Shown: piece after piece, positions 24,246 to 35,974 of the stretch
How positions within the stretch are numbered: position 1 is the stretch's first letter
Layout of the letters: each line of letters starts with the position of its first letter
DNA from: Heterotrichella gracilis
Taxonomy: Eukaryota > Sar > Xanthophyceae > Tribonematales > Xanthonemataceae
Reading direction: 5' to 3'
Assembly (NCBI GenBank): GCA_032358255.1
Contig: JAULBX010013983.1
Span: forward strand, 32,825 to 96,824
Length of the DNA: 64,000 nt
Position numbers and translations under genes: made by a program
The notes under the pieces: generated by a model
Database searches by the model: none
Seen by the model: only the letters and a program-made list of their open reading frames with translations
Told to the model about the DNA's origin: nothing

Positions 24246-25528
24246 ATGGACCAGTCTGCAGTAGCAACGACCAGAACCAGCAGCCCTGCAGTGCAGTGTG
24301 AGGGGTGCCCCATAAACTCCCTCCCCGACCACCTGCTGCAGCGCATCTTTGGGTTACCGCCAGGGGACCAAACCAACCAGTGTATGTGGATCGGTATCAA
24401 GCACCAAATGCGGCTGCAGCTGGTTTGCAAGCGCTGGAAGCAGGCCCTTGCAGGCCCAAGCTCGGCATGGGAGTATGTGTACTTTTTGCCTCACAACCAG
24501 CCTTTTCTCGACTGGATATGCCCCAGGCTTGGAGCGACCAGGTCCCTCACCTGCTGCGCGTTCTCAACAGCCTCAACCCAGCTTGTCTCACCTCCCTGCC
24601 CTTGACCAAGATCATATGCAGCAGGCAGAGTGCCAGGCAGTTGCTTGAGGCCACATTGCGCCTCACCTCCTTGTCTTCCTTAGACCTGGGCCTGTTGTGC
24701 ACTCGGGAGCAGGTGGAGCCTTGCCTGCCTGCCATGGCAGCACTGGTCAACCTGGAGGAGCTCAGCCTTGATGTCTTGAGCCCTTCCCTTAGCAAGCAGA
24801 ACTGGTGGCCACAGCTCCCATGTCTTCCCAAGCTGGGAGTGGCATGGGTGCAAGTGAACGAGGTGGACTTTGTCCCAATGCTCGCCCACCAGCCAGCACT
24901 CACCAGCCTGAAGATTTTTTATGGCTGTGCAGACGGCTTTACAATCGGCACCTCCTTGCGGCAGCTCACCCAGCTGAGGAGCTTGCAATTGGCGGTTAGA
25001 AACATGGACATAGCGCCTCACAGCTTCCCAACATTGCTACAACACGTTGACATGTACTGTAGTTCTCGTGCTATGGCGCTCCTCCCAGAGCTTGTCCACC
25101 TCACATACCTCCGCCTCAGCTCCAGAAGCATACAGCGCTTGACCCCTGCGCTGGCCAGTCTCAACAATCTCAAGGAGCTAAACGTCTCCCGCCTGGAGGA
25201 GCCACTCATGCCGCCGGTCATGCCTCATCTCACACTGCTGGAGATATGCGATGGGCGTGGCGTGCAGCTGGAGGTGCCAATCAACCCCACCCTGCGCATC
25301 CTGCCATGGGGCGGGTGGCACAGAGCGACGCATGGCGAGGGGTTGAGCCTCAAGGGGCAATATGGGGAGTACAGCATGGCCGTGGATGTGGATGGCTGCA
25401 TGGTGGTGCAGACCTTGCAGCGCCCGCCCCCTGATGCTAACCCCGTCGCTGACTGGGTGCATGGGGCGAGGAAAGAGCAGGAGCAGTGCTGTGCATTTCT
25501 GGATGCAGCTGCAGAGTGGAGGTCCTAG
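24246..25528 (+). pseudogene. F-box / leucine-rich-repeat protein, copy 1 (frame-disrupted)
   Basis: Substrate-recognition subunit type for SCF ubiquitin ligases. The ATG at 24,246 matches the start of copy 2. Residues 20-75 form an F-box (CPINSLPDHLLQRIFG...LQLVCKRWKQALAGPSSAW). LRRs follow (LTSLSSLDLGLL, LVNLEELSLDVL, LTQLRSLQLAV, LVHLTYLRLSSRSIQRLTP) to a stop at 25,528. The F-box and the LRRs are in different frames; the change falls at about 24,545-24,552. Copy 2 has about 25 extra bases at exactly this point that keep the frame, so copy 1 looks like a deletion. Alternatively a 29-nt segment (GTCCCT...CAACAG) would restore the frame if spliced, but that is very short for an intron and would remove conserved residues. 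No other stop is present, so it may still be partly expressed. Confidence 0.6.
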
Positions 25529-26691
25529 GACTTTGCTAATAATTTTGCCAGTTGCGCCAACAATTTGCCATTTTACTCGTCAAGTACAGCACCTATCACA
25601 ACGTACAGCAAGTTTTTGACCCCCTCAGGTGGTCAAATTGGGATAGATCATATTTCCACCACGGGGAGCTTTTTCACCGCCACAGCTCGCTAGAGAGCTT
25701 AATCAGGCATGGGGTTATATCGACCTCGATACAGCACCGGACGTTACCCTATTTAGCTCAGGACGAAGCTTGAGGTACTTGTTAGAGATTGTATGTCGCA
25801 GATTTTGCAATGGTGGTTGCATTACATTGTTCTAGACCATGATACCATGGCTGATGGTGGGCCATCAAGGTTGCCATGCAGACTTCATCTATTTTAGCAT
25901 GCTGATGCGTGCTGTGTCTGCTGAGCTAATGCCATGTTTGAGCATGACTAATACTAAATATCGGTGTTCAAGGCCCCCTCACGGCTTGTAGTATTACAAT
26001 TGTCGATATCACTGCGTTTTTGGGTTTGCAGAACGAGGACACTCCAGCAAAAAAATAGTTGAAGACTCCTTTGAAGTCGTGCACCCACCTTCCTTTGGGA
26101 GGGATCTGGAGGCAGTTCAAAAGGTCTCGCTACCGTTTAGACACTTCTTGTGAAGTAGACGAAGGTTACTTGTATCAAGCAACTTCACCTCGTAGAGACT
26201 GGTCACCCGTGTTGAGATCAGGTGTGTTGGAGCCGGACCCACCGATGCATGCATGCGTGTGTCACACAACAGGACAGGTTTGGACAGCCTTCCTTACCAC
26301 CCATAGCTATGGCGAAATTCAGGGCACGTACCAATGTATGGTGTCGCTGTAAAACGAGTATAGCAAGTTCTCTGTGCGCCGCTTGAGGATGCAAGTGCAT
26401 GGTCGCCCACGTTATGCATGCATTAACTTTGATGTGCGTCCCTGTTTATGCAAGCCTAGTCCTTAATTGTAGTCACCCTCTCTCCCAAGGTGCATACAAA
26501 AGTCATGTCACTTTGCATACCAGTCTTGACTGGGTGGCCTCTCCGGAGGTACGCATCTGCATGCTGGCTCCTCTACAGAGAGCTACCTTTGTCAATTGCA
26601 GCCCACCTTGGCCATATTATTTTCTGTGACTGGTTCCACCCACGGCCTTTGCCTCTCCCGCTGACCTGCAGGTGTCGCCCAACAGCTAAGC

Positions 26692-28038
26692 TTGGACCAC
26701 TCAGCAGTAGCAACGACCAGCACCAGCAGCCCTGCAATGCCAGCCCACCTGTGTAAGGGGTGCCCTATACACACCCTCCCAGACTATATACTGCAGCGCA
26801 TAGTTGGGAGACTGTCACTGAAACTGTCAGGCAAGGTTGAACAACTGGAGCTCCCGTATGTGACCAAGCACCGACTGCGGCTGCAGCTGGTGTGCAAGCG
26901 CTGGAAGCAGGCGCTCGCAGGCCCAAGTGCGGCATGGGAGGATATCTACTGTCCGCCCCACAGAGAGCCAGTTCTGGACTAGCTCTGCCCCAGGCTGGGA
27001 GCGACCAGGTCCCTCAACAATCTGAAAGGAGCGCCACACGACGTGCTGCGCGTTCTCAACAGCCTCAACCCAGCTTGTCTCACCTCCCTGCCCTTGCTTC
27101 AAAACATATATGCAGCGGGCACAGTGTCGGTCAGCTGCTGCAAGCCACCTTCCGCCTCACCTCCCTGACTTCCTTGACAGTGTGCCTAGACCAGTGCTGC
27201 AACCTGGAGCAGGTGGAGCCGTGCTTGCCTGTCATGTCAGCACTTGTCAGCCTGGAGAAGCTTGGCGTTGAGATCAGGAGCCCTTCCCCTGGCCCAGGCA
27301 GGCGGCACTGGTGGATAGAGCTTCCTCCCCTTCCCAAACTGGGGATGGCATGGGTGCAAGTGAACGGGGTGGACTTTGTCCCAATGCTCGCCCACCAGCC
27401 TGCACTCACCAGCCTGACAATAGTTGGCTGCGCCCCAACATTCGGCACCCCCTTGCGGCAGCTCACCCAGCTGAAGAGCTTGCAATTGAGGGTCAACTCC
27501 ATGGACATCGCGTCTCACAGCCTCCCAACATCGCTACAAAGCCTGGACATTCACCCTTCTCGGCCTGTGGCCTGGACGCCATGGCGCTCCTCCCAGAGCT
27601 TGTCCACCTCACATACCTCCGCCTGCGCTCCAGAAGCATACAGCGCGTGACCCCTGCCCTGGCCAGCCTCACCAACCTCCAGCAGCTGGAAGTGGTCAGT
27701 GGCCTGGAGGAGCCACTCATGCTGCCGGTCATGCCTCATCTCACACTGCTGGAAATACGCGATGCGCGGGGCGTGCAGCTGGAGCTGCCAATCAACCCCA
27801 ACCTGCGCATCCTGTAGCGGGGCAGGTGGCACAGAGCGACGCATGGCGAGGGGTTGAGCCTCAAGGGGAAATATGGGGAGTACAGCATGGCCGTGGGTTT
27901 GAGTGGCTGCATTGTGGTGCAGACAGTGCAGCGCCGGGCCCCCGATGCTCTTCCAGGTGCTGACCGGGTGCATGAGGCGAGGACAGAGAAGGAGTGGTGC
28001 TGTGCATTTCTGGATGCAGCTGCAGAGTGGAGGTTCTA
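26692..28038 (+). pseudogene. F-box / leucine-rich-repeat protein, copy 2 (multiply disrupted)
   Basis: Tandem paralogue of the 24,246 gene. It starts at the ATG at 26,692 (MDHSAVATTSTSSP) with an intact F-box (GCPIHTLPDYILQRIVG...LQLVCKRWKQALAGPSAAW). Lesions seen against copy 1: in-frame TAG at 26,980; a 2-nt insertion at about 27,105 shifting the frame; about 11 nt extra at about 27,560 shifting it again; in-frame TAG at 27,815, where copy 1 has a Pro codon after LRIL. The rest is colinear to the shared end (CCAFLDAAAEWRF). Four independent lesions mean it is very probably a pseudogene. It keeps the 25 nt that copy 1 lost. Confidence 0.75.
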
Positions 28039-28110
28039 GGACTGTGGTAATATTTTTGCCAGTTTTTGACACCAATTTGCCATTTTACTCATCAAGTACA
28101 GTACCTATCA

Positions 28111-28797
28111 CAACTCTGCAACGTCCCTAAACGTGTGTGGGGTTGGTTCTGGTGGTGGGGGTGACGGGGAGTCTGTGTGAAGGGGTGTGAGGGTGAGGGT
28201 TTTAAAGAATGGAATGGGGATGACCGTGGCAAGAATTAATGGACATGTTTCCTGAATACTTTTTCCTGACTCCTTGCGTGTTTGCCAAGCCGTGTTGCCT
28301 TTAAGTTTGCCTTTGAGTTTGCCTTTGAGTTTGCCGTTGAGTTTGCCTTTGTCCATCCAACTTGTTTGTGGCACTTGTACTAGCTGACTTAAGTACGGGA
28401 AGGGCCACATGGGCTGGCCTTATCCAGCAGGACCTCAAGTCGGGTAGGATCAATAGGTGGTATAAACAGTGCCATGAATGCTTGTGTTGGTTCAACACTG
28501 CTTGGCGCCGCAATGCGCATGGTTGATTGCTTATCTGGCTGTATTGCTGGACTGCTTGTGTTGGTTCAACACTCAAAGTTGCATCTGCACAACCACATAT
28601 GGTAATATACAGCTATTGCCGCTTCTACTTATGGGCGTTCATCTTCTTTTCTTTTCTTACAGCCTGGGTAAAAGTGGGAGTCCCCCTTTCGAAACCCTCC
28701 TGTAAAACCCTGCTGGCAGGGTTAGTGGTGGATGACTTCCGTTAAAAACAAAACAAGAAGCGGCAGGTGTTATAGCATTACTCTAACAATACCAGTG
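28111..28797. other. intergenic region upstream of the PNGase gene
   Basis: Contains a 12-bp tandem repeat (TTTGAGTTTGCC, about four units, 28,304-28,350) and a direct repeat of GCTTGTGTTGGTTCAACACT at about 28,481 and 28,553. No gene is recognised. The right end should hold the PNGase promoter. Confidence 0.5.
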
Positions 28798-31700
28798 ATG
28801 CAACTGTCATTTCCTGCCATACACAAGCTCGGCGTGCCATTTGCTTGCAACAAACGGTGTGCTCCTCGCCCTACCAGCTGTAGCCACAGGGGCCGACACA
28901 ACTCCGGCACCACACGACGCACTCCACGCCTTATATCGGTCGCTGCACGAGCGGAAAACATGAGCGACCTGGATGAGTCGCTGGCGAGGCAGCTGCAGGT
29001 GCAGTTCACTTGGGTACTGTAGTGTACATGCACATATGCATGGGATTCAATCATCTAAAAACAACGATTGGACGGGGGCAGTAAAACGGGGTTTGGGAAG
29101 GGGAGATTGGAGCAGGATGGGCACACGCTTTGTTGAACCCCGTTGAGGTGTAGCGTCCACAGTGGCATCCAAGGGCATTGCCATATGCACAGGCAATACA
29201 CTTCCACCCTCCCTGCTCCTTGACAACACCTTGCACTGGACAATGCACCGCAAACATTTGCCCGCATCTCATTCCATATGTTTTTTATTTGGTGCGCCCG
29301 AAACATGTGGCTTTGATCACCCACGCACCCTCTCACCCTCACCCTTGCCTTCTGCCAGCTGGAGGAGCAGGCGGGTGCTGCCATGCTGCGAGGGGTGAGC
29401 CGCCCGGAGCAGGAGTTTGCAGGCAGGCTGCAGGCGCACGCACTGGGGGTGCTCCAGGTGGGTGAGGTGGGGGTTGGGGAGGGGGGAGTCATCAGGTGGG
29501 GGTTGGGGGCGCATTGCCTGGGTGGCGTGTATGCCTCATCCACAAAGAAGGGTTGCTCGTACAGTAGGGTTCAGGCAACAGTTTGATCCTCCCACGGCGC
29601 AGATACATGCATATGCGGGGCCCGCCATGCCATGGCGTTCCGATGGGGAAGCGCAGGGCTGCTGGTCGGCAAGCTTCCGTGCGGGTTACACAGGGTTATG
29701 GGGTTTAGGGTTTATGCGCATGTCCAGGTCTGCCCAGCGAATGCCACGTGGCTGTGACCAGATCAGGATGAGTTGACTAACGCCAATGCCAAGGACCAGG
29801 ATGCCAAGGGCATACGCATGCCTTGCCAAGGGCCCCCTCGCCGCATTCCTTTCAGATGGAGTACAATAGGGCTAGAAAAAATAATAAAATAGAATAAGGC
29901 TCTTTGTTTGCGTCAGATCCAACCAACTCCAATCTCTTGTTTTCCCGCAGTATGATGACCCCTTGAAGCAAGCCCTTGCCCTCAGCGTGCTCCCACTGGA
30001 CAGGCTGGAGGCACAGGCGGAACAGGCTGTGGAGGTGAGCGGCACCATAGGAGAGGTTCAACCTGCCGCCATTAAACATTGTCCCACCTGTGATCGACAA
30101 GGTTCCGCCTGTGGCGACTAAAAATACCACTTGTGGTCGCTCCGGTGCCGCCTGTGGCTATTGAAATACCACCTGAGGTTAATGCGCTTATGCCTGGAGC
30201 CATTGGAAATTCCACCTGTGGTTGCTGAGGTTTCGCCTGTGGGGCGCTGAGGTTCCGCCTGTGGCCCGCAGGTGAGCTGCGCCATGGGGGAGGTTCCGCC
30301 TGTGGCCAGAGAGGATGGCCTGGCTCGGGCGCTGCTGGCGTGGTTCAAGGCAGACTTCTTCAAATGGGTGCGTGTGCATGCCTGGGGAACCCAAAACCCT
30401 ACTAATCTGGGGAAAACCCTGGTGAATGCTACATGGCACCGGGCGGCACAGGGAGGGTTGCATGGGGATAAAGTCATCAAAAAAGAAGGGGGAGTGGAAG
30501 GCTACATTACTGGTTTAAAGCACATCTGTGTACCAATTCTCCCCGCATTTTTTATGCTTGTCATTGCTACCGGCTTTCCTCCCCATGCACCCCCCGTGTA
30601 TGTCCCCCCCTTGTGTCCCCCCCATGTGAACCCTTGTCTCCCCTTACTTTCCTCCCCTTTTTTCCCCACCAGGTTGACCAGCCCCCCTGTGACTATTGCG
30701 GCCATGGGGCCACCCAAGGGGGGGCCGGTGCGGCGCCCAGCGGGGAGGAGAGGGAGCATGGGGCTAGCAGGGTGGAGCTGTACAGATGCGGGCAGTGCGG
30801 GAACACCACGCGGTAAGTGTGTGGGTTGGGTGGTGGAGGGGTGCAGAGCGGGGACACAACGCGGTGGGTGGTGTGTGGGTGGTGGTGGGAGAGGGAGGGG
30901 GGGTGCGGGGACACAACTCGGTGGGTGGTGGTGGGGGTGGTGGGGAAGAGGGGGAGGAAGGATGGTGGTGTACAGATGCGGCCAGTGCGGGAACACCACG
31001 TGGTGGGGTGGTGCGGTGTGGAAGACGAAGGAAGATGATGACAATATTTATCAGTTTATATGAAATGATATGGAATCATGTGAAATAACATGAAAATAGT
31101 TCATTTTTTCTAAATAAAAACTGCGTTTCTCCCCACAGGTTTCCGCGCTACAACGACCCCGCCAAGCTGCTCGAAACGCGGCGGGGGCGCTGCGGGGAGT
31201 GGGCAAATTGCTTCACCCTGTGCTGCCGGGCCCTAGGGTTGGATGTGCGCCACGTGGTGGACTGGACCGACCACGTGTGGACAGAGTACTGGTCGCCCTC
31301 CAAGAGGCGCTGGGTGCACCTGGATTCAGGGGAGGCGGCGTATGATCGGCCGCTGATGTATGAGGTGTGCCAGGGGCGGTGTGGAGGGGTGGTGAGAGGG
31401 GGGGAAGGGGAGGTGTGTGGTGTTGAGGCCACCTAATTGAGCATGCGCATTGGACCATTTACCATAATGTACCGGTCAATGAGTAGTGTAAGCATGCACT
31501 CTGCATATGCGGACTGAGGGGCGTTTGGATTGGTCCACGGCATGAGACAGCCCAACCCCCCACACACATTTGACATTGGGATGACATGGTTCGACATTAT
31601 CAGCTCGACATTGCTTGGACTATCGTGGATTGCATGCAACCACAGGAGACCAGCTCCACCTTTCCTTCCCCATCATGCTTCTCCCATCCTCCCCATCTCC

Positions 31701-33464
31701 CATCCTCCCCCACAGGTTGGATGGGGCAAGCAGCTGTCCTACGTGATTGCCTTTTCAAGCCACGGGCCCCAAGACGTCACGCGCCGCTACACCCGCGCCT
31801 GGCCGAAAACCCTAGCCCGCAGAACCCTAGTGGGGGAGGGGTGGCTGGAGGCGCGCCTGGTGCGCATGCGGCGGGATGCGAGGGAGGGTCTGGGGGAGGA
31901 GGAAAGTGGGGAGGTGGCGGCGCGGGAGGAGGGGGAAGCGCGAGAGCTTGGCGGGGAGAGGGAGGCGCTGAGCGCGGAGGATCTGGCCATGCCAGGTGAG
32001 CCAGTTAGCAAAAACCTAATGAAATGATACTGAATCCTGAACAAACCCTGACCAAACCCTGAGGATTTGGCAATGCCAGGTGGGTGGTGGGGACCATTTC
32101 GGCACTTTGGCTGTCAGCAACGCACTTTGAGCACAACGGCAGATGGGTGCGGTACTGTCATGTCGGGGCAAGCATACGTTGGAGGCTCGCAGAAGCATGG
32201 TGGCATCTTGTGATCCAGCATGCTGCCATTGGACTGGGGGTCTTTGAATGCTTTCGCGTGCCCCTACTCGATCCTGGCTTTCTGTCTCCAAACCATCGAC
32301 ATGTGTTGCTGCACCCATGTGCGCCTCAACTAGGCTTGCAAAGGCTCGAGTTGAACCCCCTGTCGAAACTCTACCAAAACCCTACTGAAACCCTTATCAA
32401 CCCCGTTTGCACCCTCCCCAAGGGCACACCACAGGGTGCAGCTGACTTGGGCATTGTGCAACCCAAAACCCTATACTAACCCTAACCAAACCCTTTCCAC
32501 CTCCCCAGGGCGCATCACAGGATCAGCTGAGTGGCGGTCAGCCAGGGGGGAAACAGGGGGTGCTGGTGGCGCCCCCTCCGCACCCCCCACCCATTACCGC
32601 TCAGCCGGTGACAGCCACCTGTCAGCTTCAAGCAGCACTGTGGGGGTGCCACCTGGCGTCACCGCCACAAGGTGATTATAATATGGGATGTAGAACTGGA
32701 GGAGTATTGTGGCTATTTTTCCGCTGCTGCCCTGTGAAACTACTTCAACACTTTGGCTCTGGGTCCTGACCTGTGTCACTGGCCCCTGTAGGGTGTGTGG
32801 AGGGTTTGTTCGAGCATCTGGAGAGAACGCCCCCTCTGAGACTGTGGATAAGGCAAGTTGCTGTGCACTTGCGCCCAGCCACACCAAAACACTGGCCATG
32901 GCTGCTGTACAAACACAACTCCTTTCAGGCTTGTTATGGCCAGACCAGTACCAATTGACTGCACAACTCGCCCCCTTTTGTGTGCGATTTGCACATCAAC
33001 AACATATCCTCTCCCCTCCCTTTTTGCAGGCTTTCGATGGCCAGACCACCACCAAATGGCTGGATTTCAGCGCAGGGCCCTCGGGGGGCAAGGCGTGGCT
33101 GGAGTACCGCCTGCCCAATGACGCGCCACCACTTGTCGCCACCTCCTTCGCCCTCAGGTCAGCCAATGACTTCCCCGATCGGGACCCACTGGAGATTACC
33201 CTCGAGGGTAAATTGGACCCTGCGGATGCCACGTGGCGCGTGCTGGTGGAGCGCAAGGGAGGCAATGGAGTATTTTTCCCGGGCAGGTTTTGTAGGGTTG
33301 AGTACCCGGTGGGGGTGGGGGTGGGGTGCAGAGTGTGGCGGCTGAGGGTGGAGTCCCTAAAGGGGAGGGCGGATTGCGTGCAATTAGCGGGGTTTGAGTT
33401 TTTCGGGTACCAGCTGGGGGAGGGTGGGCTGGAGGGGGAGGCAGCGGCTGGCGAGGGGGAGTAA
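28798..33464 (+). CDS. PNG1: peptide:N-glycanase (PNGase), plant type
   Basis: Ten exons in phase, 594 aa from the ATG at 28,798: 28798-28998, 29359-29457, 29951-30034, 30272-30367, 30673-30812, 31139-31364, 31716-31995, 32509-32671, 32792-32852, 33030-33464. Removes N-glycans from misfolded glycoproteins exported from the ER for degradation. Seen: zinc ligands CDYCGH and CGQCG; transglutaminase-like core with Cys ([12 protein letters not shown]), His (DFxDHVWTE type: [13 protein letters not shown]) and Asp (RWVHLDSGE); then YVIAFS and a C-terminal galactose-binding-like domain ([23 protein letters not shown]) as in plant PNG1. It lacks the plant N-terminal ubiquitin-like part and a mid-region. 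Intron 9 uses a GC donor (AAG|GCAAGT). A second in-frame ATG (28,961, [13 protein letters not shown]) may be the true start; the leader before it is basic. Confidence 0.9.
30035..30271 (+). repeat. PNGase intron 3: array of copies of the next exon start
   Basis: The intron opens GTGAGCGGCACCATAGGAG, then AGGTTCAACCTGCCGCC. Exon 4 opens GTGAGCTGCGCCATGGGGG, then AGGTTCCGCCTGTGGCC. The donor GTGAGC is thus a copy of the first two codons of the downstream exon. The rest of the intron is several diverged units of GGTTCCGCCTGTGGC (about 30,100, 30,150, 30,210, 30,230, 30,252), ending in GCAG directly before the exon copy. Confidence 0.85.
30813..31138 (+). repeat. PNGase intron 5: three donor-side copies of exon 5
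   Basis: The end of exon 5 (TACAGATGCGGGCAGTGCGG then GAACACCACGCGGTAAG, 30,781-30,817) recurs at 30,971-31,008 almost unchanged. Weaker copies lie at about 30,842-30,870 and 30,902-30,925 (GGGGACACAACGCGGTGGGT type). All sit in the intron that the first copy's GTAAGT opens. Confidence 0.8.
32053..32085 (+). repeat. donor-side copy of PNGase exon 7
   Basis: GAGGATTTGGCAATGCCAGG followed by TGGG repeats the exon 7 junction at 31,977-31,999 (GAGGATCTGGCCATGCCAGG followed by TGAG). Between the two lies CCCTGACCAAACCCTGA, related to the telomeric heptamer. Confidence 0.7.
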
Positions 33465-34768
33465 GGAATGCGGGTTGAGATGCTCTATGGCTTGTGCTTG
33501 TGCCCCCAACTTTGCGCCGTGCGCTCTTTTCCAATGAAGGAAATGATTTTTTTCTACCTGTACTAGCCATGCAGATAATGGGTGTTGGCGCATGGCAGTT
33601 GTCGTGCGGTATGCTGTGTGGGTGCGCCAGTACCTGTTGGATGTAACGCAAATGCGCATCTACAGGGCTCATGCGGGAGCAAATTGCAAGTAACCAATGC
33701 AATATCCCATATTGCCCCATTATTGCAATTCAATTGCATCCCAGAACCTGACCTGGGCAGCGGGGGCAACAGCGGCAGTGCCGAGGCACCACTGGGCGCT
33801 GCCACCGGCCTGTTTCAGCAGCAAAGTTATTGCAGCCCATTCTGGAATTGCAAAATTGCTGTGAGTTTACACCTGCTTGGGCGGCATCCCCATGACTGCA
33901 TAATATATTATAAACTCATTGAATTATCAGATGCCATAATATTATTGCAGATACGAAAATCGAGGTGAAATCATTTTTTTTGTACCTAAAGAAACCGCAA
34001 CTGCATACACAGTGGCATATGTGCACAATGCAGATCCAGGGTACCAGCGGCCCAGGGCCTGCAGGATAGCCCTGGGGGATCCGGTGGCAAATTGAATTTG
34101 TGCGAACATGCGCATTTACAAACCCCTCAGTACTAAGAACAGTCTGAGCATCGAAAGCAGGCCTAAATTTTAATTAGGGCTTTCTAATACATTGAAGGCT
34201 AGAGGCCTCTAGTTGAAAAGACTATGACATAGTATCACGTGCGCATTGTCAGCCTGACGCGGCGCAGTTTGGGATTTCAGATCCAGCTCTAGAGCTCCTA
34301 ATTATCACATGCCTTGCCGGTATTGGTACCCATTAGAACTGTACAATGCATGTGGAAATCCAAATTAACAAGGAGCAATTTGCAACAAAAACGTAAAGCC
34401 TGGTAATCGTCTAGTAGTAGGATAGTGAGGATCATTGATTATGATAATGAAAGTTCTATGAATAGCAGCTTGCTTTGTCCTACCATTGCAAATTTTGTTC
34501 TACCATTGCAAAGCTTCAAGGCTATGCAAAGCAGCTAGTACTAAGTTTGCACCGAGTCTTGACAAGATCGCGGATGTGATGTTGCAAGCATTATTCCACC
34601 TTGTGGCCACCTAGCCAAACCCTAGAAAAATCTCTGTATACAAAGTGTGTGTCTTGGTTTTGATGCAGCCCTAGCCATATGCCTGACCTTGTGAGGGGTT
34701 ATGTACCCAACAGGTAGAAGGATGGCGCCCCTACAGAAACGGGGAGCGCACCAAGCCCTTGGAAAACC
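33465..34768. other. intergenic region between convergent genes
   Basis: Lies between the 3' ends of PNGase (+) and the membrane-protein gene (-). AT-rich, with no gene or structured RNA recognised. A short direct repeat (TCCTACCATTGCAAA / TTCTACCATTGCAAA) lies at 34,478-34,513. Scattered single CCCTA motifs occur. Confidence 0.5.
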
Positions 34769-35974
34769 CTACGGTGAAAAACACAGGAAAATATGCCGTC
34801 CCTCCACTAAAGTCCCCCCTGGGTTTTCCTGGCAACCCAAGGGACATACCCTGCTCCAGCTCAGGGGAGGGGAGCCCTTGGGGAAAGCCTCTCCCTTTCT
34901 GTAACCCACACCCAAGCCGATCTGGTAGGCCGCCACCCAGAGCCCCATATGGGCCACCAACCAGGGCCGCTGGTCAAAAATCTCGAAAACATGGAAAACC
35001 TGCCACTTCCATGCCATGAAAAAGTACAGTGATAACACAAACAGGTAACCGAGTGAGGAGAGGAGCAAGGGGATGGCGGTGTTGGGCAACCCGGAACCCC
35101 TGGGATACAGGTCTGCCCAAAACGCCACTCTTGTCAACATGGGTTGGAAAATGTGCACCCCCACGCCCATGACCTGCCACAGGAACACTGGCTGGGCACC
35201 GTCATACCCGCCATACCTCAGTTTGAGAAAGGAGAAACCCCAACGACTGCGACGATCCAAGGGACCGCCAACTTGCGCAGGAATTTGAACCTGCAAAACA
35301 GGACCCTGTCCGACTCAAATGCCAGGAGCAGCACGATCCCTATCAGCGACCCGCTTGCACCCATGTAGGAGGGAACAATATCCGCCTGGACATTGAATGC
35401 CTCGCCAAAAAACCTCTTCATGGTTAGAGCAGGGGCACTCAGCATCAGCCCACCTGCTGAGGCGGCAAAGAAGTTGAGATACACTCTCATCGTGTCTCGG
35501 ATGTCGCTGTGATGGGGGATGGTGGTGTCTGAAGGGCCTGCAGGGGGTGGCAACAACATCAGTGATCAGGATATACATCACAATTATTATTAAATTTATA
35601 TATCTTGAAATAGTGAGCAGGTCTGAGACTCAGGATTTGCTGTGCTTGAGAATGGTGGTGTCTGAAGGGCCTGCAAAAGGTAACAACATGCCATCAGTGT
35701 GATCTGTTCAGGGTCTGCTTTAGGGTTCAGGGTTTGGGGTTTAGGGTTTGGCCTACCTGTCGGGGCCCATATGCCCCCTGGCCCTGACCTCCGCTGTGGT
35801 GCAGGCAATGGGGACTGCAGCCGTGGCCCCAAAAATCAGCAATCCCAGGGGCAATCCCCACCAGGCGGTGACGTTCAGCAGGAGCAGCAGGAACACTGTG
35901 AGACCAAACTCCACCAGGGCATCGTGCAGGTGGTTCATCTGCAGGGGTGGAAACCTGGCGGCTGCGCTGAATTT
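34769..35974 (-). CDS. multi-pass membrane protein, unidentified (model incomplete)
   Basis: Not recognised. The minus strand carries three hydrophobic blocks: 35,974-35,757 (VEFGLTVFLLLLLNVTAWWG, ending at a GTAGGC donor), 35,537 to about 35,223 (YLNFFAASAGGLMLSAPAL, then GSLIGIVLLLAFES), and about 35,222-34,769 (AIPLLLSSLGYLFVLSLYFF, LVAHMGLWVAAYQIGLGVG). Together they give about seven helices. Blocks 2 and 3 are in different frames: the shift lies in the short A-run at about 35,223-35,230, where one extra base would read through (PFSxLRYGG). This is either a sequencing error or a real lesion. The phase between blocks 1 and 2 also did not resolve, so an exon may be missing. A copy of the block-2 exon start (GGGCCTGCA with TGGTGGTGTCTGAA) lies at 35,650-35,672 inside the intron. 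Confidence 0.55.

Larger units (their letters stand above)
23730..28110 (+). repeat. 2.4-kb tandem segmental duplication (F-box/LRR unit)
   Basis: Two head-to-tail copies, about 23,735-25,620 and 26,085-28,110. Shared non-coding landmarks: CACCTTCCTTTGGGAGGGA (23,746 and 26,087), GGTCACCCGTGTTGAGATCA (about 23,860 and 26,200), CGCCCACGTaATGCATGCAT (about 24,050 and 26,403), and the tail ending in CATTTTACTC (about 25,570 and 28,080). The copies are shifted by about 2,350-2,500 bases and include about 500 bases upstream of the coding part, so promoter and gene were duplicated together. Confidence 0.9.

Noticed and set aside
30502-31044. 180-codon minus frame rich in Pro/His
   Set aside because: Antisense shadow of the GT-rich PNGase intron repeats and exon 5.
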